From: Affinundibacterium flavidum
GTDB taxonomy: Bacteria > Pseudomonadota > Gammaproteobacteria > Burkholderiales > Burkholderiaceae_D
Length of the DNA stretch: 64,000 nucleotides
NCBI RefSeq assembly: GCF_014284175.1
Contig: NZ_JACOGA010000007.1
Span: forward strand, 183,587-247,586
Direction: 5' to 3'
Made by a program: the position numbers and the translations under genes. This document shows, piece by piece, positions 17,039 through 27,465 of this stretch (position 1 is its first letter; every line of letters begins with the position of its first letter). The notes under the pieces were generated by a model. It saw only the letters and a list, made by a program, of their open reading frames with translations. It made no database searches and was not told where the DNA came from.

Positions 17039-20000
17039 TTGCATAGTCTGCTAAAAAATAGTTGGAGAAGCGTCGTCTTTGCTGTACTTGCTACATCGAT
17101 GGGCTTGGTGCTGAGCTTCGCCTGCACATTTGCATTTGCTGCTTCGACCTCTGAATTGCGCTTTCAAAGACTTCCTTCGCTGGGAGCCGATCAGCTTTCC
17201 ACTTTGTCGCTGATTCAAGATCGGCAAGGATTTATTTGGATAGGTACAAATAACGCTGGTTTGTATCGCTTCAATGGCTATCACAGCGAGAAATACCAAA
17301 GTCAGGCGACAGATGCTTCCAGCCTGCCGCATGACAGAATTTCTGCCCTGTATGAAGACAAAGAAGGGCGCATCTGGGTAGGTACGCAAAACGGCCTAGC
17401 GCGCTTTAATTCCGATAAGAATAACTTCACGCGGTTTGCTCCTGCGTCTGGCGTCGCCAATCAACGCATTATCAAATCCATCGTGCCAGACGGTAAGGCG
17501 GGTTTTTGGCTGGCAACCTGGGGCGGCTTGCAGCATTTTGACCCTGCGAGCGGAGAGTTCACTTTGTACTCGCATGACGCTGCCAAACCAGATAGCCTAG
17601 CGACGAACGATTTGAACGCAATTGCGGTTGATCAGCGTGGCGGCGTTTGGGCGGGCACCTGGCCAGCTGGGATCGACTATCTGGCACCGGGCGCTACAGG
17701 GTTTCAGCATTTTCGTATCGATGATGAGAAAGCGCCGGATTCAAAATTGAATATCGTACGATCACTCTATCTCGACGTACAAAGTGTTTTATGGATAGGT
17801 ACCGAAAATGGCGTGGTGCAATGGAATACCGCAGATGATTGGTCCAAACGTCGACGTATCGATACCCCGAATAGTCGAGTGAATGCAATTTATGCCGATC
17901 ACCATGGTGTGATATGGGCGGCGACGCTATCTGCGGGCTTACTTAAATGGGATGCCGCAGCAGGGCAATTCAGGCAATTTGTCAAACAGGCGATTGATCC
18001 CTACAGTCTGCCATCGGATGACGTGCGTGCCATTTTGCATGACCGTGGCGGCATGTTGTGGGTTGGAACTTTGACAGATGGAATCGCTCTTACCAATCTG
18101 AATAGCACAGGATTCAGGCGCATTATTCCCTTTGATGCTGATGCGCAGAATCCACGACCGAATAATGCCATCGGACGAATCGCGGGCACACCCGATGGGC
18201 GCTTGTGGTTGGCAAATAATAATGGCGTCGCCTTATTCGATCCGGTCAATGGCAATGTGCTGAAACAATTTCGTGCTGACAAAACGCGTAAAGGCGCCTT
18301 GAGTAATGACTTGGTGTACAGCTTGCACCTATCGCGCAATGGACCATTGTGGGTTGGTACCTCCGTAGGTTTGAATCGACTCGATACAGATGATGGCGTG
18401 TTTACGGTGTTTCATTTTGATAGCATTGCAGATGACTATATCAATACGATAGCGCCGGGTGATGAGGGTATTCTATGGTTGGGCACGGGAAATAGTTTGA
18501 TTCGTTTTGATACGCAAGCAAAAACACACACCAAATTTATCTCAGACCCAAGTGATCCTGACAGCCGCAGCGCCAAGGGCACGACGACCATATTGCAAGA
18601 TAGTAGTGGTCGTTTGTGGGCTGGCGCAGAATGGGTCGGTGGTGGACTCGACTTGCTCGACAAAAAGACGGGCAAGTTCAGGCATTTTCGACATGATCCC
18701 AAAGAGCAAACAAGCATTAGTGCGGACAATATCTCTTCATTACATCAAGATTCGCAAGGACGAATTTGGGCTGGCGCAGTGAATGGATTAAACCAAATTA
18801 TGACTGAAAAAGATGGTCGTATCTGGTTTCGCCATTACGATGCAAAAGATCAAATCGGGTCGGCAAAAATCGTTGCGATAGAAAGTGATTTGCAGGGGCG
18901 ACTCTGGCTCAGTACCGTGGATGGCTTGATACGATTCGATCCGAATCTCGGTACGGTTGAACGTTATGTGGCGAGCGATGGCTTATCAGATAATTTCGCT
19001 GGTGCTTCTTATCGCGCTCAAGACGGTGTTTTGTATTTTGGTGGCACCAAAGGGATGACAGCGGTGTATCCGAATGCAGTTAGCCGTCATTCCTCCGCGC
19101 CACAAATTGCTATCACCGATATCAGTGTATTTAATCGCTCTCTAAAATTTGGCGACCTGCCTGCTGGCATCCGACTAAGAGGATCGGTGACAGCACCACA
19201 GGCGTTGAGCATCGCTGAGCAAGAATCGGTGTTCTCCTTAGAATTCGCCGCATTGCACTTTACCAATCCGGCGCAAAATCGCTATGCCTATCGACTCGAA
19301 GGCTTTGATCGGGAATGGGTAGAAGTCGATGCCGATCATAGAAATGCGACCTACACCAACTTAAATCCTGGTGACTATGTGTTTCAAGTGAAAGCGGCGA
19401 ATGATCGCGGCATGTGGAGCGAGCAAGTCGCCAGTTTGCCTATCGAAATCCCACCGCGTTACTGGCAAACCGTGTGGTTTCGCTGGCTGATGTTCTTTTT
19501 GATCGTAGGAGGCTTGGCGGGGATTTATCGGCGACGCGTAGGTCGCCTGACGCGCGATCAAGCGAGATTAGAGTCTCTGGTCGCGGTGCGTCTACAGGAA
19601 CTCACGGCGCAGCAACAGCTCAATCGCGATAGCGCAGAACGGATGCAAGCCATATTGCAAAACGCCGCCGATGCGATTCTGACTGCGGATAGCAAGTGGA
19701 TGGTGGAGACATGTAATCGCGCAGGCCTACAGCTCTTCGGTTGGAGTCCGGAGCAAATCAAAGGTATGCCATTTTCCAAATTATGTAGCGAAGATTTGAC
19801 TGCAGTTTTGATGGAGCATGTCAGCAGCCCAGAATTCTTGCAGACCGGCTACAGTGAAATGGAACTGCAACAAGTTCGCGCTGACGGTAGTGGTTTTTTA
19901 GCGGAGCTATCGCTGAGTGGATTTGCCGATGCGGGACAACGTAAGTTTATTTTAATCGTGCGCGACATTACTGAGCAAAGGCGAGTCGAGCGGATGAAGA

Positions 20001-20689
20001 CGCAATTTGTGTCCACCGTGAGCCATGAATTGCGTACACCCTTGACCGCAATTCGCGGTGGCCTCGGTCTGATGGTGTCGGGTGTGACCGGTGATTTACC
20101 ACCTGCGGCAGCGAAACTAGGGCAGATCGCATTAAACAACGCTGAGCGTCTGGCTCGCTTGATTAATGATTTACTCGATATGCAGAAAATTGAAGCGAAC
20201 ATGATGGACTTCAATTTTCAACGTCTGCCTTTGTATGTTTTGGTCGCTGACATACTCGAATCAAATCAAGATTTTGCGAAACGCTTGGGTGTTGCTTTGG
20301 TGCTCGATAGTGATATTCCCGCCTACGCACTCAGGGTTGATCCAGATCGCTTCGCACAAGTGATGGCGAATCTGCTGTCAAATGCCTGCAAGTATTCGCC
20401 CAAGGGCGAGCAAGTGAAATTGCGTTTGCTGCTCAATGACAATGGCGTAATCAGAATAGAAGTATTGGATCGCGGACCTGGAATTCCAGCTGGATTTAGC
20501 GAACGTATCTTCCAGAAATTCACACAAGCTGACGCATCCGATACTCGCGCCAAAGATGGCACTGGTCTTGGCTTGACTATTGCCAAAGAAATGGTTGAAC
20601 GGATGGATGGACGAATCGGTTTTTATACCAACCCGCTGGGCGGTACGATATTTTTTGTGGAGTTTCCATTGTTTGCGTTGGAAGCGTGA
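17039..20689 (+). CDS. Two-component propeller sensor histidine kinase (Reg_prop, Y_Y_Y, PAS, HisKA, HATPase)
   Basis: A 1216-residue sensor starting at a TTG (17039) with AGGTG 8 bases upstream; only this start keeps the full signal peptide (to CTFAFAA). Periplasmic part: repeated two-component propeller blades (GLIWVGTNNAGLYRFNG-like; many IWIGT/LWVGT repeats) over residues about 40-690, then a Y_Y_Y domain (YAYRLEGFDREWVEVD, about 690-800). One membrane helix follows (WLMFFLIVGGLAGIY), then a PAS domain (about 870-980), a HisKA box with His996 (SHELRTP), and HATPase motifs NLLSNACKYS, DRGPGIP and GTGLGLT. No receiver or DNA-binding domain is attached, so it needs a separate response regulator, which is not next to it. 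Such sensors often respond to carbohydrate-derived ligands. Confidence 0.92.
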   Translation: MHSLLKNSWRSVVFAVLATSMGLVLSFACTFAFAASTSELRFQRLPSLGADQLSTLSLIQDRQGFIWIGTNNAGLYRFNGYHSEKYQSQATDASSLPHDRISALYEDKEGRIWVGTQNGLARFNSDKNNFTRFAPASGVANQRIIKSIVPDGKAGFWLATWGGLQHFDPASGEFTLYSHDAAKPDSLATNDLNAIAVDQRGGVWAGTWPAGIDYLAPGATGFQHFRIDDEKAPDSKLNIVRSLYLDVQSVLWIGTENGVVQWNTADDWSKRRRIDTPNSRVNAIYADHHGVIWAATLSAGLLKWDAAAGQFRQFVKQAIDPYSLPSDDVRAILHDRGGMLWVGTLTDGIALTNLNSTGFRRIIPFDADAQNPRPNNAIGRIAGTPDGRLWLANNNGVALFDPVNGNVLKQFRADKTRKGALSNDLVYSLHLSRNGPLWVGTSVGLNRLDTDDGVFTVFHFDSIADDYINTIAPGDEGILWLGTGNSLIRFDTQAKTHTKFISDPSDPDSRSAKGTTTILQDSSGRLWAGAEWVGGGLDLLDKKTGKFRHFRHDPKEQTSISADNISSLHQDSQGRIWAGAVNGLNQIMTEKDGRIWFRHYDAKDQIGSAKIVAIESDLQGRLWLSTVDGLIRFDPNLGTVERYVASDGLSDNFAGASYRAQDGVLYFGGTKGMTAVYPNAVSRHSSAPQIAITDISVFNRSLKFGDLPAGIRLRGSVTAPQALSIAEQESVFSLEFAALHFTNPAQNRYAYRLEGFDREWVEVDADHRNATYTNLNPGDYVFQVKAANDRGMWSEQVASLPIEIPPRYWQTVWFRWLMFFLIVGGLAGIYRRRVGRLTRDQARLESLVAVRLQELTAQQQLNRDSAERMQAILQNAADAILTADSKWMVETCNRAGLQLFGWSPEQIKGMPFSKLCSEDLTAVLMEHVSSPEFLQTGYSEMELQQVRADGSGFLAELSLSGFADAGQRKFILIVRDITEQRRVERMKTQFVSTVSHELRTPLTAIRGGLGLMVSGVTGDLPPAAAKLGQIALNNAERLARLINDLLDMQKIEANMMDFNFQRLPLYVLVADILESNQDFAKRLGVALVLDSDIPAYALRVDPDRFAQVMANLLSNACKYSPKGEQVKLRLLLNDNGVIRIEVLDRGPGIPAGFSERIFQKFTQADASDTRAKDGTGLGLTIAKEMVERMDGRIGFYTNPLGGTIFFVEFPLFALEA

Positions 20690-21283
20690 GCAAGCAGGGC
20701 ACGCATTCCAAAGCGTGCATTGCAACACAGCATTGCAACATCTGATTCCCAACATCCGCGTCGTATTACGCTAGTATCACTCCTAGAATTTTCAAAGAAA
20801 ATGCGTCGATAGTTTTGAGCTTATCGGCGCCTATGGCAATTGACTAGAACTGAAATTATCATAGATCCCGTATGCATTTTTGTGCTTGAGGTCGCACTTA
20901 AGAAGTGTGCTTGAAAATTGCGGTTTAGCCGTAGCAAAAATTTCCCGGACAGAAAATTCGAAAAAAAAGTTCAATTTTTAATTTTCAAAAATTGTTGAAC
21001 TAGCATTTTTAATTGCAGTCGAACCTTGCACAAATCAAGAGAGCTTGCGCCATTTTCTTGGCACAGATCTATTTTTGTCGCATATCCTTTGTGCGCCTTC
21101 ACTCCTACACAATACGCTTGTCGATCACAGGCGCAGTCTCGCATTTGAATGCAGCGACTACGTCTATTTCTGCACGCCTGTTGTAGGTGAAATGCGCTGC
21201 AAGATAGGCGTTAAGAAATTTAGCACGCAAGGCAATAAGCACAACAAACACAGCAACAAACAAATAAGAAAATAAGGAAGACT
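20690..21283. other. Gene-free, A/T-rich upstream region
   Basis: About 590 bp before the DUF5916 gene. The hairpin AGTTCAA (20968-20974) with TTGAACT (20995-21001), extended inwards by TTTTT/AAAAA, is the only clear structure. A ribosome site (AAGGAAG) precedes the ATG at 21284. An open frame at 21045-21275 has no features of a gene. Confidence 0.5.
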
Positions 21284-23602
21284 ATGAATTACTTCACACA
21301 TTTACCGACTAGATTCAAGAAAAAAATTCAACAGTGGCAGACGCAAGTCTATCCTCACCAATTCAAGAAATCGCCTTGCAGCGCCTTGTTGTTGAGCAGT
21401 AGTTTGGTATGTCTATTGGCCAGCGGCGCGGCGCAAGCGGCAGATACACTGACCATCCCACGCGCCAACAAACCTCCGGTTTTGGCAGACTATGTGGCGG
21501 GTTTGCCGTCTGAGCATGGCGTAGAGATCAACACGTTCAGACAATACAGACCCGGCAATGGCACGCCTGCATCGCAAGACAGTAAAGCGTATTTGTCGTA
21601 TGACGATAAGCACTTCTACGCGATCTTTGTGGTCAAGGCCGATCCCAAATCGGTACGCGCCAATATTGCTAAGCGTGAAAATATTATTGGTGATGACGAA
21701 GTCGTGCTGGAGTTGGATACCTTCAATGATAAACAACGTTCTTTCGTATTTCATGCCAATCCCTATGGCGTGCAATTTGACGGCAAACGCACTGAAGGCA
21801 TAGGACTCGATTTTAATTTTGATACGCAATGGCAGTCCGAAGGGCAACTGACGCAAGATGGTTTTGTGGTCAGCATGGCGATCCCGTTCAAGAGTTTGCG
21901 CTTTAATGCATCCGAAGTGCAAAACTGGGGAATTGCCGTTGGGCGTATCGTTGGTGGTATTAATGAATGGTCGTTTTGGCCTTACATCACGGATAAAGAC
22001 GCTAGCTTTGTCGGACAAATGGCGCAGATACAAATCCCTGCCAAGCTAGTGCCGGGGCGTAATCTGCAAATTAATCCTTCTCTCTTTACAGGTCAGAAAA
22101 AACTTCTGAATAGCAGCAATCCAAGCGCAGCATTGTGGCAACAAGAAAATAAGTCGCGTCCTGGCCTAGACGCGAAATGGGTCGTGAGTGAAGCGATGGC
22201 TTTGGATTTGACGCTTAATCCTGATTTTAGTGAAGTCGAATCGGATGAGCCTCAGGCCTTGGTGAACAAACGCTATGAAGTTTTATTTCCAGAAAAACGG
22301 CCATTCTTTTTAGAAAATGCCAGCATGTTTCAGACGCCGCAAAATCTATTTTTCTCGCGTCGCATTATTGAACCCAAAGCAGGTGCACGTTTGACTGGAC
22401 GTGAAGGCAATTGGTCATTCGGTGGCTTGGTCATTGACGATGCCGCGGTAGGCAAGTTTTTACCTGTGCAGCATGCAAGCTATGGTGACAAGGCGAACAT
22501 AGTCGTTGCCCGGGTTCAGAATGATTTCTCGAATGGTTCGAATTTGGGTGCAATGTTGACCGAGCGTAGACTGGGCAATATTAGTAATTCAGTCGTGAGT
22601 GCGGATATGCGCTATCAACTCGATAAGAATTGGAATATCAATGCGCAATTTGCACATAGTCAAACCAAAGACGGCGCGACCACGAAGCTGCAAGACGATT
22701 TGGGTTTTCTCGAAGTGAAACATACTGGGCGTAATTTTTTGTGGACTAGCCAGTACCTCGACATCGGTGAAAATTTTGATCGCAAACTCGCCTATTTGCC
22801 ACGCAATGACATCCGTCAATTTACGCAACAAATTCGCTACATCTGGGACTTCACCGAACCGAAGATTTTCAATCAGGCGGGACCACAATTAAAGGCCATC
22901 GTATCGCGTGATCATCAGAATTTGGTGCAGGACTGGAGTTTGGAGACCGATTTAATTTTGCGCACCAAATTTGCCACGGACATTACTGTAGTGAACGTCA
23001 ATTCCTATGAGTTATATGAAGGTCGTGGATTTCAAAAATATGGTAATGGTATCGGTGTGGTGTCAGAGCTGCTCGATTGGCTGAGTATTAATTTTGTCAC
23101 CGGCACCGATAAATTGATCAACTATGTGCCGGCTGCTGGGCAAGATCCTAGTTTGAATCAAGCGCGAGATTTTTCTTTGACTCTGGGCTTCAAACCACAT
23201 TCACAATTACGCATCGATGAGACTTTGCTGTATAACGATTTACATACGATGAAGGCTATCGCCAGTTTGCCGGTGGATAGTGCGATTTATCGTGACTTAG
23301 TATTCCGTAGCAAAATCGCGTACCAGCACAACCGCTATTTAGGTGTCAGGTTAGTGTTGGATTATCATAATCTGCAAGCCAATCCGCTATTAAGCGGGAT
23401 CAAATCAGGTAAGCAGTTAAACAAAGATCTGCAATTAAGCTATGTATTGGGGCCAGGTACGACCATCTATGCTGGCTACGCAGATCGCCAAGAAAATCTG
23501 GCAACGGTCAGCAATCCGCAACGTGTCGTGCAGACTGATAAATTGGATTTAATTACTGGTCGTAGTGTGTTTGTAAAACTCAATTATTTGTTTCAGCTGT
23601 AA
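21284..23602 (+). CDS. Outer-membrane DUF5916 protein with CBM9-like N-terminal domain
   Basis: A 772-residue exported protein with a long signal sequence ending in ASGAAQA (about residue 52). Residues about 65-230 match a family 9 carbohydrate-binding-like sandwich (AYLSYDDKHFYAIFVVKA, ENIIGDDEVVLELDTFND, FVFHANPYG). The remainder is a DUF5916 beta-barrel-like domain (LNPDFSEVESDEPQ, NKRYEVLFPEKRPFFLENA, SRRI), ending in the aromatic-rich strand KLNYLFQL. Family members sit in the outer membrane and are often linked to glycan or peptide metabolism; the substrate is unknown. The sensor kinase 600 bp upstream may or may not regulate it. Confidence 0.87.
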   Translation: MNYFTHLPTRFKKKIQQWQTQVYPHQFKKSPCSALLLSSSLVCLLASGAAQAADTLTIPRANKPPVLADYVAGLPSEHGVEINTFRQYRPGNGTPASQDSKAYLSYDDKHFYAIFVVKADPKSVRANIAKRENIIGDDEVVLELDTFNDKQRSFVFHANPYGVQFDGKRTEGIGLDFNFDTQWQSEGQLTQDGFVVSMAIPFKSLRFNASEVQNWGIAVGRIVGGINEWSFWPYITDKDASFVGQMAQIQIPAKLVPGRNLQINPSLFTGQKKLLNSSNPSAALWQQENKSRPGLDAKWVVSEAMALDLTLNPDFSEVESDEPQALVNKRYEVLFPEKRPFFLENASMFQTPQNLFFSRRIIEPKAGARLTGREGNWSFGGLVIDDAAVGKFLPVQHASYGDKANIVVARVQNDFSNGSNLGAMLTERRLGNISNSVVSADMRYQLDKNWNINAQFAHSQTKDGATTKLQDDLGFLEVKHTGRNFLWTSQYLDIGENFDRKLAYLPRNDIRQFTQQIRYIWDFTEPKIFNQAGPQLKAIVSRDHQNLVQDWSLETDLILRTKFATDITVVNVNSYELYEGRGFQKYGNGIGVVSELLDWLSINFVTGTDKLINYVPAAGQDPSLNQARDFSLTLGFKPHSQLRIDETLLYNDLHTMKAIASLPVDSAIYRDLVFRSKIAYQHNRYLGVRLVLDYHNLQANPLLSGIKSGKQLNKDLQLSYVLGPGTTIYAGYADRQENLATVSNPQRVVQTDKLDLITGRSVFVKLNYLFQL

Positions 23603-23713
23603 ATCTCGCGCGATCTTTTTTGCGTGTAAGTAAATTTAATATCCTTCACGTAATCGGAGAGTGCAGCGTTGAGATTCTGCATTCTCTTGTTCTAAAATTT
23701 ACAGGAGAACTTC

Positions 23714-24232
23714 ATGAAAACCAAAAATCTCGCGATGGGTTTGTGGCTTGCTTGCGCTTTGTGCTTGAGCTCAGTCGCTGCTTTCGCGCAAGACGCAACA
23801 GCAGCACGTACAGAAGATGTTTCTAGCCTCGATGGCTTGATGCGTGCGTATTACGACGTGGTATCGGGCGGACCGAATGTGGCGCGTGATGTGCAGCGGG
23901 ATCTGTCTTTGCATCACCCAGATGCTGCGCTATTCATTCAAAGCCGCAATGCCAAGAAAGAGTCTGTTCTCAAGCACTTCACGGTGCAGGAATACCATGC
24001 CAATTCCAAAGCTTTCTTTGATAGCGGATTTTTTGAAAACGAAATCAAGCGGGAAGTAAAACAGTTTGGCCATTCGATTCAAGTCTGGAGTACCTATGAA
24101 ATGCGCAAGACACTAGATGGTCCCGTCATTGGGCGTGGCATCAATAATCTCATGCTGAGCTTCGACGGCAAGCGCTATTGGATATTGGCAGAAACTTGGG
24201 ACAATGAAACAAAAGACCATCCTATTCCTTGA
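23714..24232 (+). CDS. Secreted NTF2/SnoaL-like protein of unknown function
   Basis: A 172-residue protein with a signal peptide (MKTKNLAMGLWLACALCLSS, cleavage after AFA) and an AGGAG-like ribosome site (CAGGAGAAC) before the ATG. The mature part (LDGLMRAYYDVVSGGPNVARD, HHPDAALFI, FDGKRYWILAETWDNE) has the size and helix-then-sheet pattern of a nuclear-transport-factor-2/SnoaL-like cone fold. No catalytic residue can be assigned. It follows the DUF5916 gene by 110 bp on the same strand and may share its transcript. Confidence 0.7.
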   Translation: MKTKNLAMGLWLACALCLSSVAAFAQDATAARTEDVSSLDGLMRAYYDVVSGGPNVARDVQRDLSLHHPDAALFIQSRNAKKESVLKHFTVQEYHANSKAFFDSGFFENEIKREVKQFGHSIQVWSTYEMRKTLDGPVIGRGINNLMLSFDGKRYWILAETWDNETKDHPIP

Positions 24233-24242
24233 TGCGAATATG

Positions 24243-24286
24243 CCGCTCCACAATCCGCTCCACAAATGGAATTAATTGTGGAGCGG
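24243..24286. terminator. Convergent hairpin with duplicated arm
   Basis: CCGCTCCACAA (24255-24265) pairs perfectly with TTGTGGAGCGG (24276-24286). The left arm is also present as a direct copy at 24243-24253, so two alternative hairpins can form. It lies between convergent genes; no T tract follows immediately. Confidence 0.6.
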
Positions 24287-24307
24287 TGTAGCGCATCTGG
24301 CTTTTGT

Positions 24308-25192
24308 TTAATTGCTTTGTGTAGTGTCCGCTGTGGCGGTTGCAGCAGGTGTTGTGGCTGCAGTAGCTGTAGTTTCATCTGATTTAACTATGTCATTGCT
24401 AGCGACTGTCGTCTCCAACGTCGCTGCATGATTTTTACGGAAAATCAGAAAGCATATCGCGCCGATAGGGAGCGAGATGGCGACAGTCCAGGGACCATAA
24501 ATTGGTGCCACAGCGGATGCACTAAACAGTCGTACTGATACCGGAATGAATTGCACGACGCCGCTGGTCCAGTTGATCGCTAATGTTCCAAAACCCGCCA
24601 ATATAAACAACACCCAAGGCCATTTTCGACCGCGCATTTTCATCCGCACGCATATCACTAATGCCAGCAGCGTTATCAGCGGAAAAATAATCGCGAGAGT
24701 CAAAATCAGATAATGCAATGCGGATTTTCCAGATAATGAAAATTGATTGATGACTTCGATGGAGTTGGGCTGGGGCGTCACGCTAAACCCAATAATGCTC
24801 ATCGTATCAGCACTCTTCTTGATGTTGACATTGGCCAAAATCCATTTGTCTGCATAGCCATATTCATAGGTTAGATTCAAGCTGGTATAGCCGTCAGAAA
24901 TTTGACGATGCGCTCCAATGAGAGTAACGACGGTCGGTTCACCCGTCGGTAGCAGGTCCGCCATTTGTTGCAAAATATTGCGCAAATTTTGGTCTTGAAT
25001 ACTGGGATCAACAGCTCTCTCTATTGCCTCAAATTCTCTTAGCTGCAAATGCCGTATGTATTGTTTGGCGAAGACTTGCTCCTCGGGCGAAGCAAATTTT
25101 TGAAGCAACTCGTCTTTGTTACATGCGGTAAGCGACAGCACAAATGCAGAGAGTAGTAGGGGAAAGATCAAGCGTTGAAAAATGTTTTTCAT
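24308..25192 (-). CDS. Membrane-associated lipoprotein of unknown function
   Basis: A 294-residue protein with a lipoprotein signal (LSLTAC, Cys24). An extracytoplasmic domain of about 130 residues follows (EEQVFAKQYIRHLQLREFEAIE). Then come three to four hydrophobic helices (ALHYLILTLAIIFPLITLLALVI, WPWVLFILAGFGTLAINW, WTVAISLPIGAICFLIF) and a Thr/Ala-rich tail. The combination of an N-terminal lipid anchor and later membrane helices is odd. I do not recognise the family. It lies 53 bp downstream of mipA on the same strand. Confidence 0.7.
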   Translation of the reverse strand: MKNIFQRLIFPLLLSAFVLSLTACNKDELLQKFASPEEQVFAKQYIRHLQLREFEAIERAVDPSIQDQNLRNILQQMADLLPTGEPTVVTLIGAHRQISDGYTSLNLTYEYGYADKWILANVNIKKSADTMSIIGFSVTPQPNSIEVINQFSLSGKSALHYLILTLAIIFPLITLLALVICVRMKMRGRKWPWVLFILAGFGTLAINWTSGVVQFIPVSVRLFSASAVAPIYGPWTVAISLPIGAICFLIFRKNHAATLETTVASNDIVKSDETTATAATTPAATATADTTQSN

Positions 25193-25245
25193 GGCGTCTG
25201 CGTGCGTTTTTTTGGGCGACTGCGAATAAGTTATGTCAACTGGCT

Positions 25246-26163
25246 CTAGTCAAACTCAGGACGTGCGGAACGCATCCAGGTATAGGTTAAGCCCAATAAG
25301 AGTGAGGGTGCAGTCTGACGTTTCACTAATGGACTGTGTTCGTTGACGGCACCTGCCACACTGTCTAATCGCAGGCCGCCGAACACGCGGAAATTATTAC
25401 TGTAGCTATGTGAAATGAAAGCCGATAGGCGCCAGGCAAGCAAGCCTTGCTTTGGCTGATACGCTGGGCGTTCTGCTAAAGCCTGATCAGGACGCACTTG
25501 ATAAAAGGTTTCTGCCATCTGGCGGTTACCCCACACGGTCGAGAATCCTGTGCTATAGCGCCAGCCACCAAATGCGCGACGTTCAAATTCTATTTCTGGT
25601 TCTATCGTATATCCACGATGCTTGAATTGATTACTCAAGTCAAATACGGCACGTACTGGCAATTCAAATCGCCAGCGACCGTTTGCTTCCGGGTCACTGA
25701 TATTCCACTTCAGGCGCGGTCCAAATTCAATCAGGGTGCCGAGTTTCTCCATTCCGCGTCGGGCTGTGATTTTGTCAGAACTTGATCCGAATGCGCCGGC
25801 AAATCCCACATCAAATTCAAAGCGCGGTGTCTTGATTGCGCGATAACCGGTATTGCCACGGTCTATTCGAAAGTGTTCGCCACGATACAAGAAATAAGGT
25901 ACCGCTAACACGCGATTGACATAGGTATTTGATCCTGGATACGCTTGCTGACTGAGCGCAAAAGCTGATACGCCAAGTTCCCACAAGGGCAAAGGTTCAC
26001 TGTCTTTTACCAACAGCGGTTTCTCGGTCGGTGATTCTATCGCTGGCGTTGTCACGATTTCTTGCGCATGTGCAGACAGCGCGACGGCACCGCAGGCAAA
26101 TGAGGATAACAATGAAATAGCTTGGACAAACGAGCGGAATAAGCCGAATTTTTTATTTTGCAT
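25246..26163 (-). CDS. MipA/OmpV family outer-membrane protein
   Basis: A 305-residue exported beta-barrel protein. The signal peptide is followed by the typical MipA start (PLWELGVSAFALSQQAYPGS, then LAVPYFLYRGEHFRIDRG). The barrel continues with VDVGFAGAFGSSS-like and YTIEPEIEFE strands. Members are outer-membrane proteins linked in some species to MltA/PBP1B scaffolding or outer-membrane sensing; here the role is open. Probably cotranscribed with the membrane lipoprotein gene downstream. Confidence 0.88.
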   Translation of the reverse strand: MQNKKFGLFRSFVQAISLLSSFACGAVALSAHAQEIVTTPAIESPTEKPLLVKDSEPLPLWELGVSAFALSQQAYPGSNTYVNRVLAVPYFLYRGEHFRIDRGNTGYRAIKTPRFEFDVGFAGAFGSSSDKITARRGMEKLGTLIEFGPRLKWNISDPEANGRWRFELPVRAVFDLSNQFKHRGYTIEPEIEFERRAFGGWRYSTGFSTVWGNRQMAETFYQVRPDQALAERPAYQPKQGLLAWRLSAFISHSYSNNFRVFGGLRLDSVAGAVNEHSPLVKRQTAPSLLLGLTYTWMRSARPEFD

Positions 26164-26442
26164 GAGTAGCTTTGTAGAATTATTGGTGACAGTGAAGCGT
26201 AAGAATAACGCGACTGCGCAGTGTAACTCAGCCGGATAATGGATGGCTGCAGTTGTACGAAAAATGTTGTGGCTGGGTTTGCGCTTAGCTTGGAGAATAG
26301 TTTTGAAAACTTGGGATTTAAGTCGGGTCGACTTGTCCCGCTAAACGACTTTGCTGCGAGCTAGCGCGCTGGCATGCTGGGAAAGTGGCTAGCCGCCATT
26401 AGGAGAAAGAGCTGCGCTCATCCTATTTTGATTCTGATTATA

Positions 26443-27465
26443 TTAATTGCGAACTTTCAAATAAATCCCAGTAGTTTTTTTTGAACGTTTTTGTTGGTAC
26501 ATCGCCCGATCAGATTTTTCTATCAGGTCTTCTATAGTTTTGCCATCTTCGGGGAAAATGGCAAGCCCTATGCTGGCGTCTATCGTTAGCGAATTGGATT
26601 CAAATTCAAACGGCGCGTGGATTTTGTCAAACAGTCGATGTATATGTTTTTCGGCGCCCGCGCGATCTCCCACTTTGTTTAGTAAGATCATAAATTCATC
26701 ACCACCAAATCTGGCGACGGTGTCGGTTTCTCTGACGATGGATTCTATACGACGGGCAAACTCCTTAATGGCAGCGTCGCCAGCTCGATGACCAAATAGA
26801 TCGTTGATCGACTTAAGCCCATCCATATCCAAATTGAGAATCGCTATAGACTCATTGTGGCGAATTGAGCGCGCCATGCTGACCCGTAAGCGGTCAAAAA
26901 ATAACGAGCGGTTTGCAAGCCCCGTCATGGCATCGTGTGTGGCATGGAAATACAGTTCATTGGTTTCAAAGCGTGCCGCATGAAACATCGACGCGGCGAC
27001 TAATTCGGACATCATTTTCAAGATAAATTGATTGTTCGTATCAAAGGCATCAACCTGCTTTGAAAGAACTTTAAGAACGCCAACTACGTCATCTCTATAC
27101 ATCAGAGGAACCACAATCATCGACAATAAGCCAACTGCCTCACATGCTCTTCTATCGACTCTGTCATCTGTGCGTGCATCGGCACAATACATGATGCTGG
27201 CTTCCGCAACACAACGTCCAGATAGACTGCCAGTCCGTGAAATGCGCAAACCTAACTGTGGATTCGCAATCCCAGAAGTGGCGCGATACACCATCTCATC
27301 GCCTTCACAAATTTCGATTACTGCCCCATCCGCGTGAGTTAGTTTTTGTGAATGCTCAGTAATTAATGCCATGACTGCACCCAAGTCCATACCCGCTTTG
27401 ACTATTTCAGTCTGGATCCTAATGATTTCCAGTAGCGTCTGGTCATTAGGTAACTGGGTGCTCAT
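26443..27465 (-). CDS. GAF-GGDEF diguanylate cyclase
   Basis: The start at 27465 (MSTQLPNDQT) has GGAG 5 bases upstream, giving 340 residues; a longer frame to 27531 lacks such a site. Residues about 10-165 form a GAF domain (GAVIEICEGDEMVYRATSG, SLSGRCVAEASIMYCADARTDDRVDR). Residues about 175-335 form a GGDEF domain with an intact active site (ARFGGDEF, 254-258) and an RxxD inhibitory site (RETD, 245-248) five residues before it. It should therefore make cyclic-di-GMP and be feedback inhibited by it, with the GAF domain sensing an unknown cytoplasmic cue. No neighbouring effector is seen. Confidence 0.93.
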   Translation of the reverse strand: MSTQLPNDQTLLEIIRIQTEIVKAGMDLGAVMALITEHSQKLTHADGAVIEICEGDEMVYRATSGIANPQLGLRISRTGSLSGRCVAEASIMYCADARTDDRVDRRACEAVGLLSMIVVPLMYRDDVVGVLKVLSKQVDAFDTNNQFILKMMSELVAASMFHAARFETNELYFHATHDAMTGLANRSLFFDRLRVSMARSIRHNESIAILNLDMDGLKSINDLFGHRAGDAAIKEFARRIESIVRETDTVARFGGDEFMILLNKVGDRAGAEKHIHRLFDKIHAPFEFESNSLTIDASIGLAIFPEDGKTIEDLIEKSDRAMYQQKRSKKTTGIYLKVRN